Positions 1 through 8,034 of a stretch of DNA of 64,000 nt are shown here, piece by piece (position 1 is the stretch's first letter; each line of letters opens with the position of its first letter). The notes under the pieces are model-generated. The model was not told the DNA's origin and made no database searches. It saw only the letters and a program-made list of their open reading frames with translations. This DNA comes from JAZGGS01 sp963764825 (GTDB taxonomy: Bacteria; Bacteroidota; Ignavibacteria; Ignavibacteriales; Ignavibacteriaceae), in assembly GCA_963764825.1 (NCBI GenBank), contig CAVXUA010000003.1, positions 310,001-374,000 on the forward strand, in the 5' to 3' direction. Position numbers and translations under genes: made by a program.

Positions 1-1
1 A

Positions 2-307
2 AGACCTGATGAAATAATAGGTAATGCTATAATTGCTTTTGTTTCTTTGAATGAAGATGTTGAAGCAACGCCACTTTTAAGAGAAGAACTGCGTAACTAT
101 GTTGTGGAAAATATTGGCTCAATTGCTAAACCGGATCAGTTAGAGTTTATTGATGAAATGCCAAAGCTGGATACCGGAAAAACAGATAGAAGAAAGCTAA
201 GAGAGCTTGCACTTAAAGGAACGCCGAAACTGAAAGGAGAAGAAGCGAAGCACTTAAAGATATTGGAGGAATTAAGGGAAGAATATCAGCAAATTTATTT
301 AAGATGA
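2..307 (+). CDS. AMP-forming acyl-CoA ligase, C-terminal fragment
   Basis: The open frame runs in from the left edge, so only the last ~100 residues are present. They match the small C-terminal domain of acyl/acetyl-CoA synthetases of the ANL superfamily, which form acyl-CoA through an acyl-adenylate. Visible are the IAFVSL strand and the end motif PKLDTGKTDRRKLRELA, whose TGK lysine corresponds to the catalytic lysine of the adenylation half-reaction. A charged tail of ~28 residues follows. The tail differs from classical acetyl-CoA synthetase, so the substrate cannot be told. It converges on the next gene with 2 bases between them. Confidence 0.8.
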   Translation, partial: RPDEIIGNAIIAFVSLNEDVEATPLLREELRNYVVENIGSIAKPDQLEFIDEMPKLDTGKTDRRKLRELALKGTPKLKGEEAKHLKILEELREEYQQIYLR

Positions 308-309
308 TC

Positions 310-894
310 TTACAGGTTTATAAAATTTTTCAACAACACTAATCCCGCCTCATCAGATTTTTCAGGATGAAACTGAACACCGTAATGGTTTTTATCTTCC
401 ATTGAAGATGTAAAATTTGCATCGTGCATTGAAGTTGATGTGGTTAGTTCGTTTGGTGGGATATAATAAGAGTGTTTAAAATAAAATTTCTCGTCATTAT
501 CAATTTCTTTAAATAACGCACTATCCGTTTTTACATGCACTGGCTGCATGCCTTTATTTACCGGTTCCGCGCCATTCTTCCCAAATTTAATAGTTGATCC
601 GGGAAAAATGCCAAGGCAGGATAAGTTCCCGTCTATAGAATAATCTGCCATTAATTGCATGCCCAAACCGATACCAAGCATTGGTTTATCAACTATCCTC
701 AACACTGTAAAAAGATTGAGCAAATGGAGTTGCCGTATGGCAGTCTTTGCATTGCCTGTTCCGGGAAAGATGATTTTATCTGCCTGGCAAATATCAACTT
801 CGTTGTTTGATATGTTAAAATCGAATGTTATTTGTTTAAGGAATTCCGCAACTTCGTCAGTATTCGGATTACCGTAATCTACTATCGTTGTCAT
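310..894 (-). CDS. HisH-like glutamine amidotransferase lacking the catalytic cysteine
   Basis: A 194-residue class I glutamine amidotransferase domain closest to HisH, which releases ammonia from glutamine for imidazole glycerol phosphate synthase. The overall HisH plan is present: N-terminal IVDYG, a PGTGNA oxyanion-type loop, and the C-terminal YGVQFHPEKS with the catalytic His and Glu. The nucleophile motif reads GIGLGMQ where HisH has GICLGMQ, so Cys is replaced by Gly (codon GGT, one base from TGT). As written it cannot hydrolyse glutamine. No other his gene is nearby. The first ATG is at 894; an in-frame TTG at 900 is less likely. It may be a non-catalytic paralogue, or the base may be miscalled. 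Confidence 0.75.
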   Translation of the reverse strand: MTTIVDYGNPNTDEVAEFLKQITFDFNISNNEVDICQADKIIFPGTGNAKTAIRQLHLLNLFTVLRIVDKPMLGIGLGMQLMADYSIDGNLSCLGIFPGSTIKFGKNGAEPVNKGMQPVHVKTDSALFKEIDNDEKFYFKHSYYIPPNELTTSTSMHDANFTSSMEDKNHYGVQFHPEKSDEAGLVLLKNFINL

Positions 895-1112
895 TTTCAA
901 TATTTCAAATTACCTACTGTTTAAATTTTGTAAATCCAATAGAATAATTCAAGGCTTAGAATTTGGTAGGAGGATTTCAGTACCTGGTAGCTTAAAGATT
1001 CCAGGTCATTTTATAAGGGGTTTAAAATTAATTGACCTTAATAAGATTGAACATTCGGTCAGTAGCTTCGCTCTAAACTGTTAATATCATAATAAAACAT
1101 GTTAGGGCAAAA

Positions 1113-2411
1113 ATGAAAAAAGATTCAGTAGCGCTTCGCATTTTATTTATAGCAGCAATAATAATTCTGCTGTTAATTCCCCTTTTAATGATACAATCCT
1201 TAATTACAGAGAGACAGTATTACAGGATTGCAGCAGTTCACGAAATAGGAAAAAGCTGGGCAGGAGCGCAAACAATTGCCGGGCCGATGATTACAATTAC
1301 AACTAAAAAAGAAAAAGAAAATAAAGAGGGAAAAAAATATTTTGTAACAAGAAGCTATCATTATCTACCGGAAAACTTAAATATTGATGTTAATGTTACA
1401 CCAGAGAAAAGATACAAAGGCATTTACGAAGTGATGCTCTATAAATCTAAAATAAAAATGAGCGGCAATTTTAATCTTGCAAAATTATTTGAACAGTTTG
1501 CTGATAAGAAAATCGAGCAGAGTTACATTTCTTTTAACATTAGCGATTTAAGAGGAATACAAAAGGATGCTATGCTAAAATTAAATGGCGATAGTTATAA
1601 CCTAATTTCAGGAATAAAAAATAAAATATTTAAAAGTGGTTTTTATTCTGATTTTGAATTGAAAACTGACAATATTTTGCAAAATTTTGATATCGAGCTG
1701 GAACTAAACGGAATGGAAAACCTGGATTTTATTCCTTTGGGAAAATTTACAGAGGTTAATATTAAATCTCCATGGAACAATCCCAGTTTTGCCGGAGCTT
1801 TTCTTCCAACAACCCGCGAAATTACTGAAGATGGTTTTACAGCTCAATGGAAGGTTAATCACTTTAACAGATCCTATCCGCAGGAATGGGAAGGCAAACC
1901 TTACGATGCATTTCCAAGTGCATTTGGTGTTAAGCTGTTAGTTCCTGTTGATGAATACCAGAAAACAATGCGCACATCCAAATATGGTTTGATGATAATT
2001 GTGCTAACATTCTTAAGCTTTTTTATGATAGAGCTTTTCAGTAAAAAAGTTATTCACCCAATACAATACTTGCTGGTTGGATTGGCACTGTTAATTTTTT
2101 ATTCAATTCTTCTGGCGATTTCAGAATATATTCTGTTTCAGTATTCTTATTTAATATCCAGCTTGCTGATAATTGCACTTATTGGATTATATGTTAGAAG
2201 TATTTATAAAAGCAAACAAATTGCATCAATAATTACAGGAATGCTGTTTATGTTTTACGGTTTTATGTATGTAATTCTTCAGTTGCAGGATTATTCTTTG
2301 CTGCTCGGCACCATTGCGCTGTTTATAATACTTGCGGCCATAATGTTCTTTACAAGAAAAATAAACTGGTATGATATATTTAGCAGCAAGACGGGAAAAG
2401 AATTGGGATAA
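1113..2411 (+). CDS. creD: CreD-family inner-membrane protein
   Basis: A 432-residue protein with the CreD plan: one N-terminal membrane helix (residues ~8-30), the conserved stretch with IGKSWAGAQTIAGPM just after it, a ~270-residue periplasmic domain, and 4-5 hydrophobic helices from ~290 to 415. CreD is a cell-envelope integrity protein of poorly known biochemistry; in Enterobacteria it belongs to the CreBC regulon. No two-component genes sit next to it here. Length is normal and the frame is intact. It converges on the NmrA-like gene, and a decayed second copy of its C-terminus lies at 4777-4896. Confidence 0.88.
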   Translation: MKKDSVALRILFIAAIIILLLIPLLMIQSLITERQYYRIAAVHEIGKSWAGAQTIAGPMITITTKKEKENKEGKKYFVTRSYHYLPENLNIDVNVTPEKRYKGIYEVMLYKSKIKMSGNFNLAKLFEQFADKKIEQSYISFNISDLRGIQKDAMLKLNGDSYNLISGIKNKIFKSGFYSDFELKTDNILQNFDIELELNGMENLDFIPLGKFTEVNIKSPWNNPSFAGAFLPTTREITEDGFTAQWKVNHFNRSYPQEWEGKPYDAFPSAFGVKLLVPVDEYQKTMRTSKYGLMIIVLTFLSFFMIELFSKKVIHPIQYLLVGLALLIFYSILLAISEYILFQYSYLISSLLIIALIGLYVRSIYKSKQIASIITGMLFMFYGFMYVILQLQDYSLLLGTIALFIILAAIMFFTRKINWYDIFSSKTGKELG

Positions 2412-2429
2412 CGTCCCAGTATAATAGCA

Positions 2430-2466
2430 GCAGCGTTTCAAAAGTATTTTGCTTTCGAACCGCTGC
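2430..2466. repeat. Inverted repeat between convergent genes
   Basis: GCAGCG at 2430-2435 pairs with CGCTGC at 2461-2466, and an inner TTC/GAA extends the stem after a mismatch. It sits between creD and the convergent NmrA-like gene and could end transcription, although there is no clear T-run on either side. Confidence 0.35.
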
Positions 2467-2497
2467 AAGTGTTTTAGGCCCTATTAAATTTTCCGGA

Positions 2498-3328
2498 TTA
2501 TTCCACCGGATTCCATATTCCGGTTGCAGCCGTCTCGCTGGCATACTCAGCAAAATCTTTTGCTTTCCTTCCAAGTACTTTCTCTATATCGTTAGTGACA
2601 ATGGAATTCTTTTCGTCTAAAACCTCCGTGAAAAGATAATTGATTAACCAGATATAATCTTCCGGCACCTGATATTCTTTAAGCATTTTTGTGTACTCGT
2701 CCATTGTAATTGAATCAAACACGATATCTCTGCCAGTAACATTTGAAATCTCTTCAATTACCTGTTTAAAAGTTAGTTGTCTCGGACCTGTCAGTTCATA
2801 AGTCTTACCATTATGTTTTTCATCAAGCAATGATTCAACGACAACATCAGCAATGTCATCCGTATCAACAAAAGGTATGAGAGTTTCTGCTTTTGGCAAA
2901 GAAACATACCTGGCTTTAATTGGATCCAGGAAGAAACTCTCACTAAAGTTCTGATTGAACCAGCTTGCACGAACAATTGTCCAATCCGCTCCAGAATTCA
3001 TCACTACCTGCTCGCAAAGCTCTGCTTCTTTTTCACCTTTTCCTGAAAGCAAAACCATTTTTTTAATTCCGGTTTTAACAGCTTGAGATGTAAACTCTTT
3101 AATAGCTTTCAGAGCACCAGGGACAGCCAGATCGGGCTGAAATGTTATGTAAACCATATCCATTCCTTCTAAGGCACCTGCCCAGGTTGCAGGGTTTTCC
3201 CAATCAAATGATGGTTTCTCACTTCTTGAACCAATACGGATGGATTTACCAAGCTTGGTTAATCTTTCTGCTACTCTACGACCTGTTTTCCCTTTTCCTC
3301 CAATTACTAAGATTTTTCTTTCTTCCAT
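2498..3328 (-). CDS. NmrA-like NAD(P)-binding Rossmann protein
   Basis: A 276-residue atypical short-chain dehydrogenase of the NmrA / SDR_a5 type. The N-terminus has VIGGKGKTGRRVAERL, a variant of the GxxGxxG dinucleotide loop, followed by RIGSRS, where the arginine suggests NADP(H) preference. WTIVRASWFNQNF in the middle and TYELTGPRQLTF near residue 195 are typical of this family. It is the last gene of a minus-strand run AraC regulator, DUF1772 protein, NmrA protein (gap 34 bases to the DUF1772 gene). A role as a small-molecule reductase or redox sensor is inferred; the substrate is unknown. Confidence 0.8.
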   Translation of the reverse strand: MEERKILVIGGKGKTGRRVAERLTKLGKSIRIGSRSEKPSFDWENPATWAGALEGMDMVYITFQPDLAVPGALKAIKEFTSQAVKTGIKKMVLLSGKGEKEAELCEQVVMNSGADWTIVRASWFNQNFSESFFLDPIKARYVSLPKAETLIPFVDTDDIADVVVESLLDEKHNGKTYELTGPRQLTFKQVIEEISNVTGRDIVFDSITMDEYTKMLKEYQVPEDYIWLINYLFTEVLDEKNSIVTNDIEKVLGRKAKDFAEYASETAATGIWNPVE

Positions 3329-3362
3329 GACTATTACTCCTTTATGTTTATTTATTATTTAA

Positions 3363-3854
3363 TTAAATACCTGTGTTATGTAAGCTTGCCATGATCAGCA
3401 TCAAAAACGAGAGAGCTGAACATATTGTTCTGATCATATTGAGTTTGTTCCATTTACTTTCAAATCCAAGACGAAATGATGCCATTTGTTCAAGGTTCAT
3501 TGATTCAATCTGCAAAACCTCCAGCGTATTATTCATCGGTACGTTACCAAAAATAGTAACAGCCATAACTCCCGCTATATAAAGAATAGCAGCAGATATA
3601 ATGTACCAAAATTGTGTGGGCTCTGTTGAATTATAGTACAAGTAGGAAAGCAGAATCAGCAGGATTACCAGACCCATAAAAATGATTAAGAATGCTGGAT
3701 TTAAAATGGCTCGATTCATTGACTGAAAAGCTTTTAGATAATTTTCATCCTTAATTTTTGCCAATCCGGGAGTAACAGAAATAGACCAGGAGTAAAATAG
3801 TCCCGCCATTAGACCTGAGGACAATGTTGTTAGTATTAGTATGATCGTGTTCAT
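3363..3854 (-). CDS. DUF1772 membrane protein
   Basis: A 163-residue integral membrane protein with four predicted helices and the DUF1772 pattern: SGLMAGLFYSWSISVTPGL near the N-terminus, FQSMNRAILNPAF, then VPMNNTLE and a C-terminal helix. The family includes anthrone oxygenase-like proteins, but most bacterial members have no known activity. I chose the ATG at 3854 because AAAGAAAGGA lies 9 bases upstream; a longer frame from 3881 would include that ribosome-binding site. It lies between the AraC regulator and the NmrA-like enzyme on the same strand, so the three probably form one operon. Confidence 0.8.
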   Translation of the reverse strand: MNTIILILTTLSSGLMAGLFYSWSISVTPGLAKIKDENYLKAFQSMNRAILNPAFLIIFMGLVILLILLSYLYYNSTEPTQFWYIISAAILYIAGVMAVTIFGNVPMNNTLEVLQIESMNLEQMASFRLGFESKWNKLNMIRTICSALSFLMLIMASLHNTGI

Positions 3855-3940
3855 TTTAATTTTTCCTTTCTTTACAGGCAAAACTAACAGGTATTCAGTT
3901 GCTAAAATTGAACAAAACCGTCAAAATGAAATTGATGTGC

Positions 3941-4720
3941 TTATACAGAGAGTTGTTGTTGGAATTCTCTTGGTGTTTTTCCGGCGTACCTTTTAAAGGA
4001 CCGTATGAAGTGTGATTGATCTGCAAAACCTCTATCATAACTAATATCCGTTAGATTAATATAGTCTGCCTCAGTCATTTGTTCCATAGAAGAACTAAAC
4101 TGAATGATTTTGGCAAACTGCTTTGGCGTTACTCCTATTTCTTTCAGGAAATGTCTTTCCAGTGTTCTTTCATTAACGGATAATTGGTCTCTGAGTTCTT
4201 TAATGCTAATTATCCCGTTTGATTTGAGAATAAGGTTGATTGCCAGTTTTATCCTGTAATCAGGATTAATTGATGCGTTTTGCAATAATTCAGTGAAATA
4301 ATCTGCCAGGATTTCTACAATATTACTTTCTTCTTCTGTTTGCCTCAACTTTTCCAATGTACGTTGCGTATCTATATTTTCAACAAGCATAAGATCATAG
4401 CAATCATCATTTAAAACTTTTGGATCTACACCAAGCAAAATTCTAACTGCAAAAGGATATAATCGAATACATACAAACCGGAAGGCTCCTATAACATCCA
4501 GAGAAATTGGTTCTATTGTTTGTCCATATAAATAAAAATCAGAAAGCTTTTTATTTCTTGGCTGTAAGTAAAATGGATTTGTTGATTTGGAATAGATAAT
4601 TCCCGGAAAACCGTCAGCATAAAATGGAAATTTCTTTTCTGTGTTTAATTCAACACTTTCTAAAAGAAAAATATCCTTAACAAATGGTTCTAGACTTTTA
4701 GGTATTGGAAGTTGTTTCAC
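3941..4720 (-). CDS. AraC-family transcriptional regulator
   Basis: A 259-residue regulator. Residues 1-130 form an N-terminal sensing domain of the type common in Bacteroidota AraC proteins (FYADGFPGIIYS, then DFYLYGQ). Residues ~150-255 hold the double helix-turn-helix, with SVNERTLERHF as the first recognition helix and the second motif DISYDRGFADQSHFIRSFKRYAGKTP in the standard order. The start is GTG. It heads the minus-strand run with the DUF1772 and NmrA-like genes and probably controls them; the inducer is unknown. Confidence 0.88.
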   Translation of the reverse strand: MKQLPIPKSLEPFVKDIFLLESVELNTEKKFPFYADGFPGIIYSKSTNPFYLQPRNKKLSDFYLYGQTIEPISLDVIGAFRFVCIRLYPFAVRILLGVDPKVLNDDCYDLMLVENIDTQRTLEKLRQTEEESNIVEILADYFTELLQNASINPDYRIKLAINLILKSNGIISIKELRDQLSVNERTLERHFLKEIGVTPKQFAKIIQFSSSMEQMTEADYINLTDISYDRGFADQSHFIRSFKRYAGKTPREFQQQLSV

Positions 4721-4776
4721 TATTCTCTTTATATAATTTTTGCAACTTATTTTTTAGTAAGATAATAATAAATTCA

Positions 4777-4896
4777 AACATACCTTGTGTGAAATTATTC
4801 CTATTCATTATTATACTTACAGTAATTACGTCCTTTACAAGAAAAATAAATTGGTGTGTTGTGCTTGGAAGCCAAAAGAATGTTTCTCAGGTTTGA
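4777..4896 (+). pseudogene. creD C-terminal remnant
   Basis: An open stretch ending in TGA at 4896 encodes FIIILTVITSFTRKINW, which aligns with FIILAAIMFFTRKINW at the end of intact creD (2311-2411). At base level CTTTACAAGAAAAATAAA is identical in both. The rest of creD is missing upstream and there is no start signal, so this is the tail of a lost second creD copy. It lies in the same orientation as creD, on the far side of the AraC/DUF1772/NmrA module. Confidence 0.7.
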
Positions 4897-4958
4897 GGAA
4901 AGACAAAAAATTAAAAGATTGCCACATAATGGTTTTTTGCGTAATTCTAATATTTTGT

Positions 4959-5507
4959 TCATCGCAGAGTAAGTTCCTTCATCATAATTGAAACAGAATG
5001 CTTTACACCGGGAGATAAAGATTCCAGATAGTGATCCTGCGTAAAAAAAGTAATTTCTTTTGCCAACTCAGGATGTTTTTTTGCAATCTTAATTATAAAC
5101 TTTAAAGCGTTAATTCTCACTGATGGTTTTTTATTTATCTGTTCCCAGAGATCCATACAAATATTGAAAAGAATTCCTTCATATTCTTCCTTCAACTCCG
5201 TTTGTAAAAGAATTTTAAGCAACTCCCGTTGATGCCCATCATCTTTTGTTTTTATAGAGTTAACTATCTTCTTAATGTGTTTTTGGATTCGCTGGTCATT
5301 CTCTTCCATACAGCTCCATAATAACCAGGCTGCACGCCATGAATATGGCTGCTTATCTGCAATAGCTAATTCAATTGCCTCCTCAAAAAACTCAGGATGA
5401 GCATCCATAAAGGAAATCATTTCATCTTTATAAGAGCTCAGTAATTTATTTTCTAGGGTTGATTCCACCGAACTATTTTTTTGTAGCAAATTATATTTAT
5501 GTAACAA
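4959..5507 (-). CDS. HEAT-like alpha-helical protein
   Basis: About 180 residues of amphipathic helices with ADKQPYSWRAAWLLWSCME and VRINALKFIIKIA, which resemble HEAT/armadillo-type repeats found in a family widespread in Bacteroidota and sometimes mislabelled adenylosuccinate lyase. No catalytic motif is visible. There is no ATG near the N-terminus; TTG at 5507 follows an in-frame stop and is the best available start, the next being the internal Met in EMISFMDAHPEFF. Function is unknown; protein binding is the usual role of this fold. It is the first of the minus-strand cassette-like genes. Confidence 0.65.
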   Translation of the reverse strand: MLHKYNLLQKNSSVESTLENKLLSSYKDEMISFMDAHPEFFEEAIELAIADKQPYSWRAAWLLWSCMEENDQRIQKHIKKIVNSIKTKDDGHQRELLKILLQTELKEEYEGILFNICMDLWEQINKKPSVRINALKFIIKIAKKHPELAKEITFFTQDHYLESLSPGVKHSVSIMMKELTLR

Positions 5508-5533
5508 TGTTTATTTAAAATCTATAACCCCAA

Positions 5534-5624
5534 TACAAATAACCGCCCAAGCCAAAGGCTGATAATCTGAAGTGGCGTGCAGCGTTGAGCTTGCCTGCCA
5601 CAGGGAGGGCGCTTGTTAGGTTTC
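5534..5624 (-). repeat. Cassette-type intergenic repeat, copy 1 (attC-like palindrome)
   Basis: On the plus strand the element starts with ATAACCGCCCAAGCCAAAGG and ends with GGGCGCTTGTTAGGTT. TAAC-CGCCC on the left pairs with GGGCG-CTT-GTTA on the right, and GTGGC (5571) pairs with GCCAC (5597), giving an imperfect ~80-base palindrome. The right end GTTAGGT fits the GTTRRRY core of integron attC sites. Three related copies of the left core occur at 6774, 7982 and 9138. It lies downstream of the LiaF-like gene. Confidence 0.55.
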
Positions 5625-5656
5625 TTTAGTATTACTGTTATAAAGTATCTAACTAA

Positions 5657-6034
5657 TTAACTAATTGATTTTAATTCGCCGAAGCCGAAAAGGATAAGCC
5701 CCTTTATAGTTAAGGTTTTTTCCATATCAACTTTTGTTTCGGGAGTTATTCTTATTTTATTTGAAAAACCGCCAAACAGAGAAAAAACATCCACAACTAC
5801 ATTCCATTCTTTCGGTACAATTAGAGTTGAGCCGCCAAATATTCCAAGAATATCTATTACAACAGAATTACTATCCAATTTACATTCGGTTAAGTCAATC
5901 TCCGAATATCCGAATATAGATGTAACTTTTCCACCTTTAAAATTATTAGAAGTAATACTTTTTTGTGTGCCCCACAAGATTGATAAATTTTTAAGTCTGT
6001 CGGTTTGATATTTCTTATATTCATTCATTTCCAT
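5657..6034 (-). CDS. LiaF-like (YvqF) C-terminal domain protein
   Basis: A 125-residue protein made of short beta strands with the repeated pattern VTSIFGYSEIDLTE, IDILGIFGGSTLIVP and VVVDVFSLFGGFSNK. This is the beta-helical domain seen at the C-terminus of LiaF/YvqF envelope-stress proteins and in stand-alone Bacteroidota proteins. The usual N-terminal membrane helices are absent. ATG at 6034 follows AGAGGAG with 6 bases spacing. Copies of the intergenic repeat lie downstream. A role in envelope sensing is only inferred from the family. Confidence 0.7.
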   Translation of the reverse strand: MEMNEYKKYQTDRLKNLSILWGTQKSITSNNFKGGKVTSIFGYSEIDLTECKLDSNSVVIDILGIFGGSTLIVPKEWNVVVDVFSLFGGFSNKIRITPETKVDMEKTLTIKGLILFGFGELKSIS

Positions 6035-6212
6035 TTTTCACTCCTCTGGTTTTTAATATTAATTTTTATTCATATTGTACTTACAGGCCATATGCCTTGT
6101 ACAATTCCTAAAAGTATAAACAGTCTGCCCCGTCTCGCTGTTTGCTTCTTATGCTGGAAGCGCCTGTCGGATAACGCAAAAATAATTCTGTGCGTTCTGT
6201 CTTTCCCTGTGC

Positions 6213-6686
6213 TCACAAAAGTGCAACGGCGACTGCCATACCCACTCCAAAGAACAGGTGGTTGGCCAGACTGGAAAGAGGGCTCCTGATACCTTCGGGA
6301 GACCGCTTGCCAAACATACCCAGACCCATGGAAGGGAAAACAATGAAAAGTGAGGCTACCGTCGTTGCGATGCCATAGGCTAATGCCCATACCGGTGAAG
6401 CAGGCCCTCCAACCAAGAAATCCCAACCGAGCACGTAGATTACCGCGAGCCCAACACCAATGGTGTAATGCGCGATATAACCATAGAGCACCTCGTTTGC
6501 GACCTGTTCCATTTCACCCGGATGGCGATAGCTGAAGCGCCCGCGTACCCAACCCGCGGACATTCTCCCAATCATCCCCACATCTATTTTCGAGAGCAGC
6601 CCGATACGGGCGAAGAGATAATTCAAAGAATCCATCACCAACGTCCCCAACACTCCGGCTGCGATTCCCGTTACTATGAGATTCAT
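6213..6686 (-). CDS. DUF2938-like membrane protein, GC-rich foreign gene
   Basis: A 157-residue membrane protein with four predicted helices and DUF2938 features: N-terminal TGIAAGVLGTLVMDSLNY, the soluble loop GRFSYRHPGEMEQVANEV, and a C-terminal SLANHLFFGVGMA. Its function is unknown. The coding sequence and ~100 bases after it are clearly richer in G+C than every neighbour and use codons such as CGC, GCG and CTC that are rare around it. That marks recent transfer from an unrelated donor, most likely a proteobacterium. The frame is intact. Confidence 0.75.
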   Translation of the reverse strand: MNLIVTGIAAGVLGTLVMDSLNYLFARIGLLSKIDVGMIGRMSAGWVRGRFSYRHPGEMEQVANEVLYGYIAHYTIGVGLAVIYVLGWDFLVGGPASPVWALAYGIATTVASLFIVFPSMGLGMFGKRSPEGIRSPLSSLANHLFFGVGMAVAVALL

Positions 6687-6704
6687 AAATAATACTGTGA
6701 TTTA

Positions 6705-6795
6705 CTAACTATTACTTATACTGTACGCCATTGTTAATTAAAAAACTTATAATCCCATTGCAAACACCCACCCACCCAAACCAAAGGCTGATTAA
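6705..6795 (-). repeat. Cassette-type intergenic repeat, copy 2
   Basis: It begins with ACTATTACTTATACTG, continues through ATTGTTAATT and CTTATAATCCCA, and ends with CCAAACCAAAGGCTGAT. It aligns over ~85 bases with 7921-8005 with few mismatches, and its end matches the cores at 5540 and 9138. It lies between the DUF2938 gene and the DUF1330 gene. Confidence 0.6.
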
Positions 6796-6874
6796 GCTTG
6801 CGGGGTTGATTTGCTGGTTCGGTAGCTTTTTTACAAGTAACGTAGATTATTATTTATATCTCCAGCAAATTTGA

Positions 6875-7162
6875 TTATTTACCTTTTATAAGTATTCCAT
6901 CACTTGTTGAAGCAGTAATTCTATATTTTAATATTTCTTGATATTCTTTTGAATTATACCAATGATTAAAATCTTTTTCTGTTTCAAACTCAATTATTAC
7001 AACTCTTGAATAATCCCAATTGCCTTCAAGTATTTTTGGCTTATCATCAACTGCTAAATATTTACCATTGAATTTTGAAAATACTTCATCAACTTTATTG
7101 ATATATTTTTGATATTCAAGTTGATTGTTAATTTTTATGTTTACGACAAAATAATAATTCAT
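6875..7162 (-). CDS. DUF1330-like ferredoxin-fold protein
   Basis: A 95-residue protein with the DUF1330 dimeric alpha/beta-barrel pattern: YYFVVNIKI, NGKYLAVDDKPKILEG, RVVIIEFETEKDFNHWYNS and EYQEILKYR. This is the standard order of the ~95-residue family, whose biochemical role is unsettled. The start is ATG at 7162 and the frame is intact. It is flanked by cassette-type repeats, so it was probably acquired as an independent unit. Confidence 0.82.
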   Translation of the reverse strand: MNYYFVVNIKINNQLEYQKYINKVDEVFSKFNGKYLAVDDKPKILEGNWDYSRVVIIEFETEKDFNHWYNSKEYQEILKYRITASTSDGILIKGK

Positions 7163-7165
7163 GAT

Positions 7166-7190
7166 TTAACCTGTCACCTAACGGCCATTT
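7166..7190 (-). repeat. Possible attC half-site CACCTAACGGCC
   Basis: ACCTAAC at 7177-7183 fits the RYYYAAC box of attC sites and is followed by GGCC. It lies just beyond the start of the DUF1330 gene. No clear partner box was found nearby, so this is only suggestive. Confidence 0.25.
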
Positions 7191-7278
7191 ATACCTCTTC
7201 AAATACTATTATTTCGTAAATGAAAAGATACTTAATAACCTTTATAAAGATTGAAATGTCCTATTCAATAATATTTTA

Positions 7279-7875
7279 CTAAAGTGGTTTTATTTTAATG
7301 ATATTAGAATTAAGCGGAATAATCTGCACTTTGTTATTAATATCTAAGAGGAATATGTTCAAGTCATTCTTCCCAATCATTTTTCCTTTAATAGAAGAGC
7401 TATTGCTGTTGGACTCATATTCAATTGATAAATCAATTTCCTTCTTATAAAGATTTTCTTTTTCTTTTTTGCTGGTAACATAAGCCCAGGCTATTGTTGT
7501 AATAATAAAAAATGTTATTAGCCATTTAATTTGAGATTTAAGGTAGTTGCCATTTTTATGGATTTTAATATAGAATACTTTTTGAATTTTAGGTGACTTC
7601 TTTTTTAGAAAGTTATAGAGAGTAATGAAATAAAAATACCAAAACAAGGAAAGCCCGATTAAAATAAGTAGAACAGTAGGACGGCGAAATGGAACTAATA
7701 AAAAATCAAGTATTCCGGAATAATGGAAAATATTTATTCCAAATTGACTATAATAGATGCTTTCAAATAACATCCCGAGAATGATAAGAATTACATATCC
7801 AAAACTTATAATTCCTTGAAATTCTTTAATGATAGTTTCAAATTTGTCATTTATAATTCCCTTAAATTCATTCAT
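7279..7875 (-). CDS. Membrane protein of unknown function
   Basis: A ~198-residue protein with three predicted helices: FGYVILIILGMLFESIYY (~20-40), a PTVLLILIGLSLFWYFYFI segment (~68-88) and WLITFFIITTIAWAYV (~116-132), then a charged, beta-rich C-terminal domain. I chose ATG at 7875 because AGAAGGAAAC lies just upstream; a longer frame to 7944 would run into the cassette repeat. I do not recognise the family. It lies between two repeat copies with the DUF1330 gene. Confidence 0.65.
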   Translation of the reverse strand: MNEFKGIINDKFETIIKEFQGIISFGYVILIILGMLFESIYYSQFGINIFHYSGILDFLLVPFRRPTVLLILIGLSLFWYFYFITLYNFLKKKSPKIQKVFYIKIHKNGNYLKSQIKWLITFFIITTIAWAYVTSKKEKENLYKKEIDLSIEYESNSNSSSIKGKMIGKNDLNIFLLDINNKVQIIPLNSNIIKIKPL

Positions 7876-7920
7876 ATAGTTTCCTTCTATACATCTTGAG
7901 TTAATATTTATTTCAGAGGT

Positions 7921-8005
7921 ATAACTATTACTTATACTGCACACTATTGTTAATTTAAGAACTTATAATCCCAATGCAACTACCCGCCCAAGCCAAGGGT
8001 GATGA
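7921..8005 (-). repeat. Cassette-type intergenic repeat, copy 3
   Basis: Same element as 6705-6795: AACTATTACTTATACTG, ATTGTTAATT, CTTATAATCCCA and CCGCCCAAGCCAAGGGTGAT in the same order and orientation. It lies directly downstream of the rsgA-like gene. Confidence 0.6.
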
Positions 8006-8034
8006 ATTTGAAAGGACGAGCTGGCTTGATTTAT

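Noticed and set aside
6070..6426. Long open frames opposite and overlapping the DUF2938 gene
   Set aside because: They arise from the high G+C of that gene; their translations show no domain or sensible composition.
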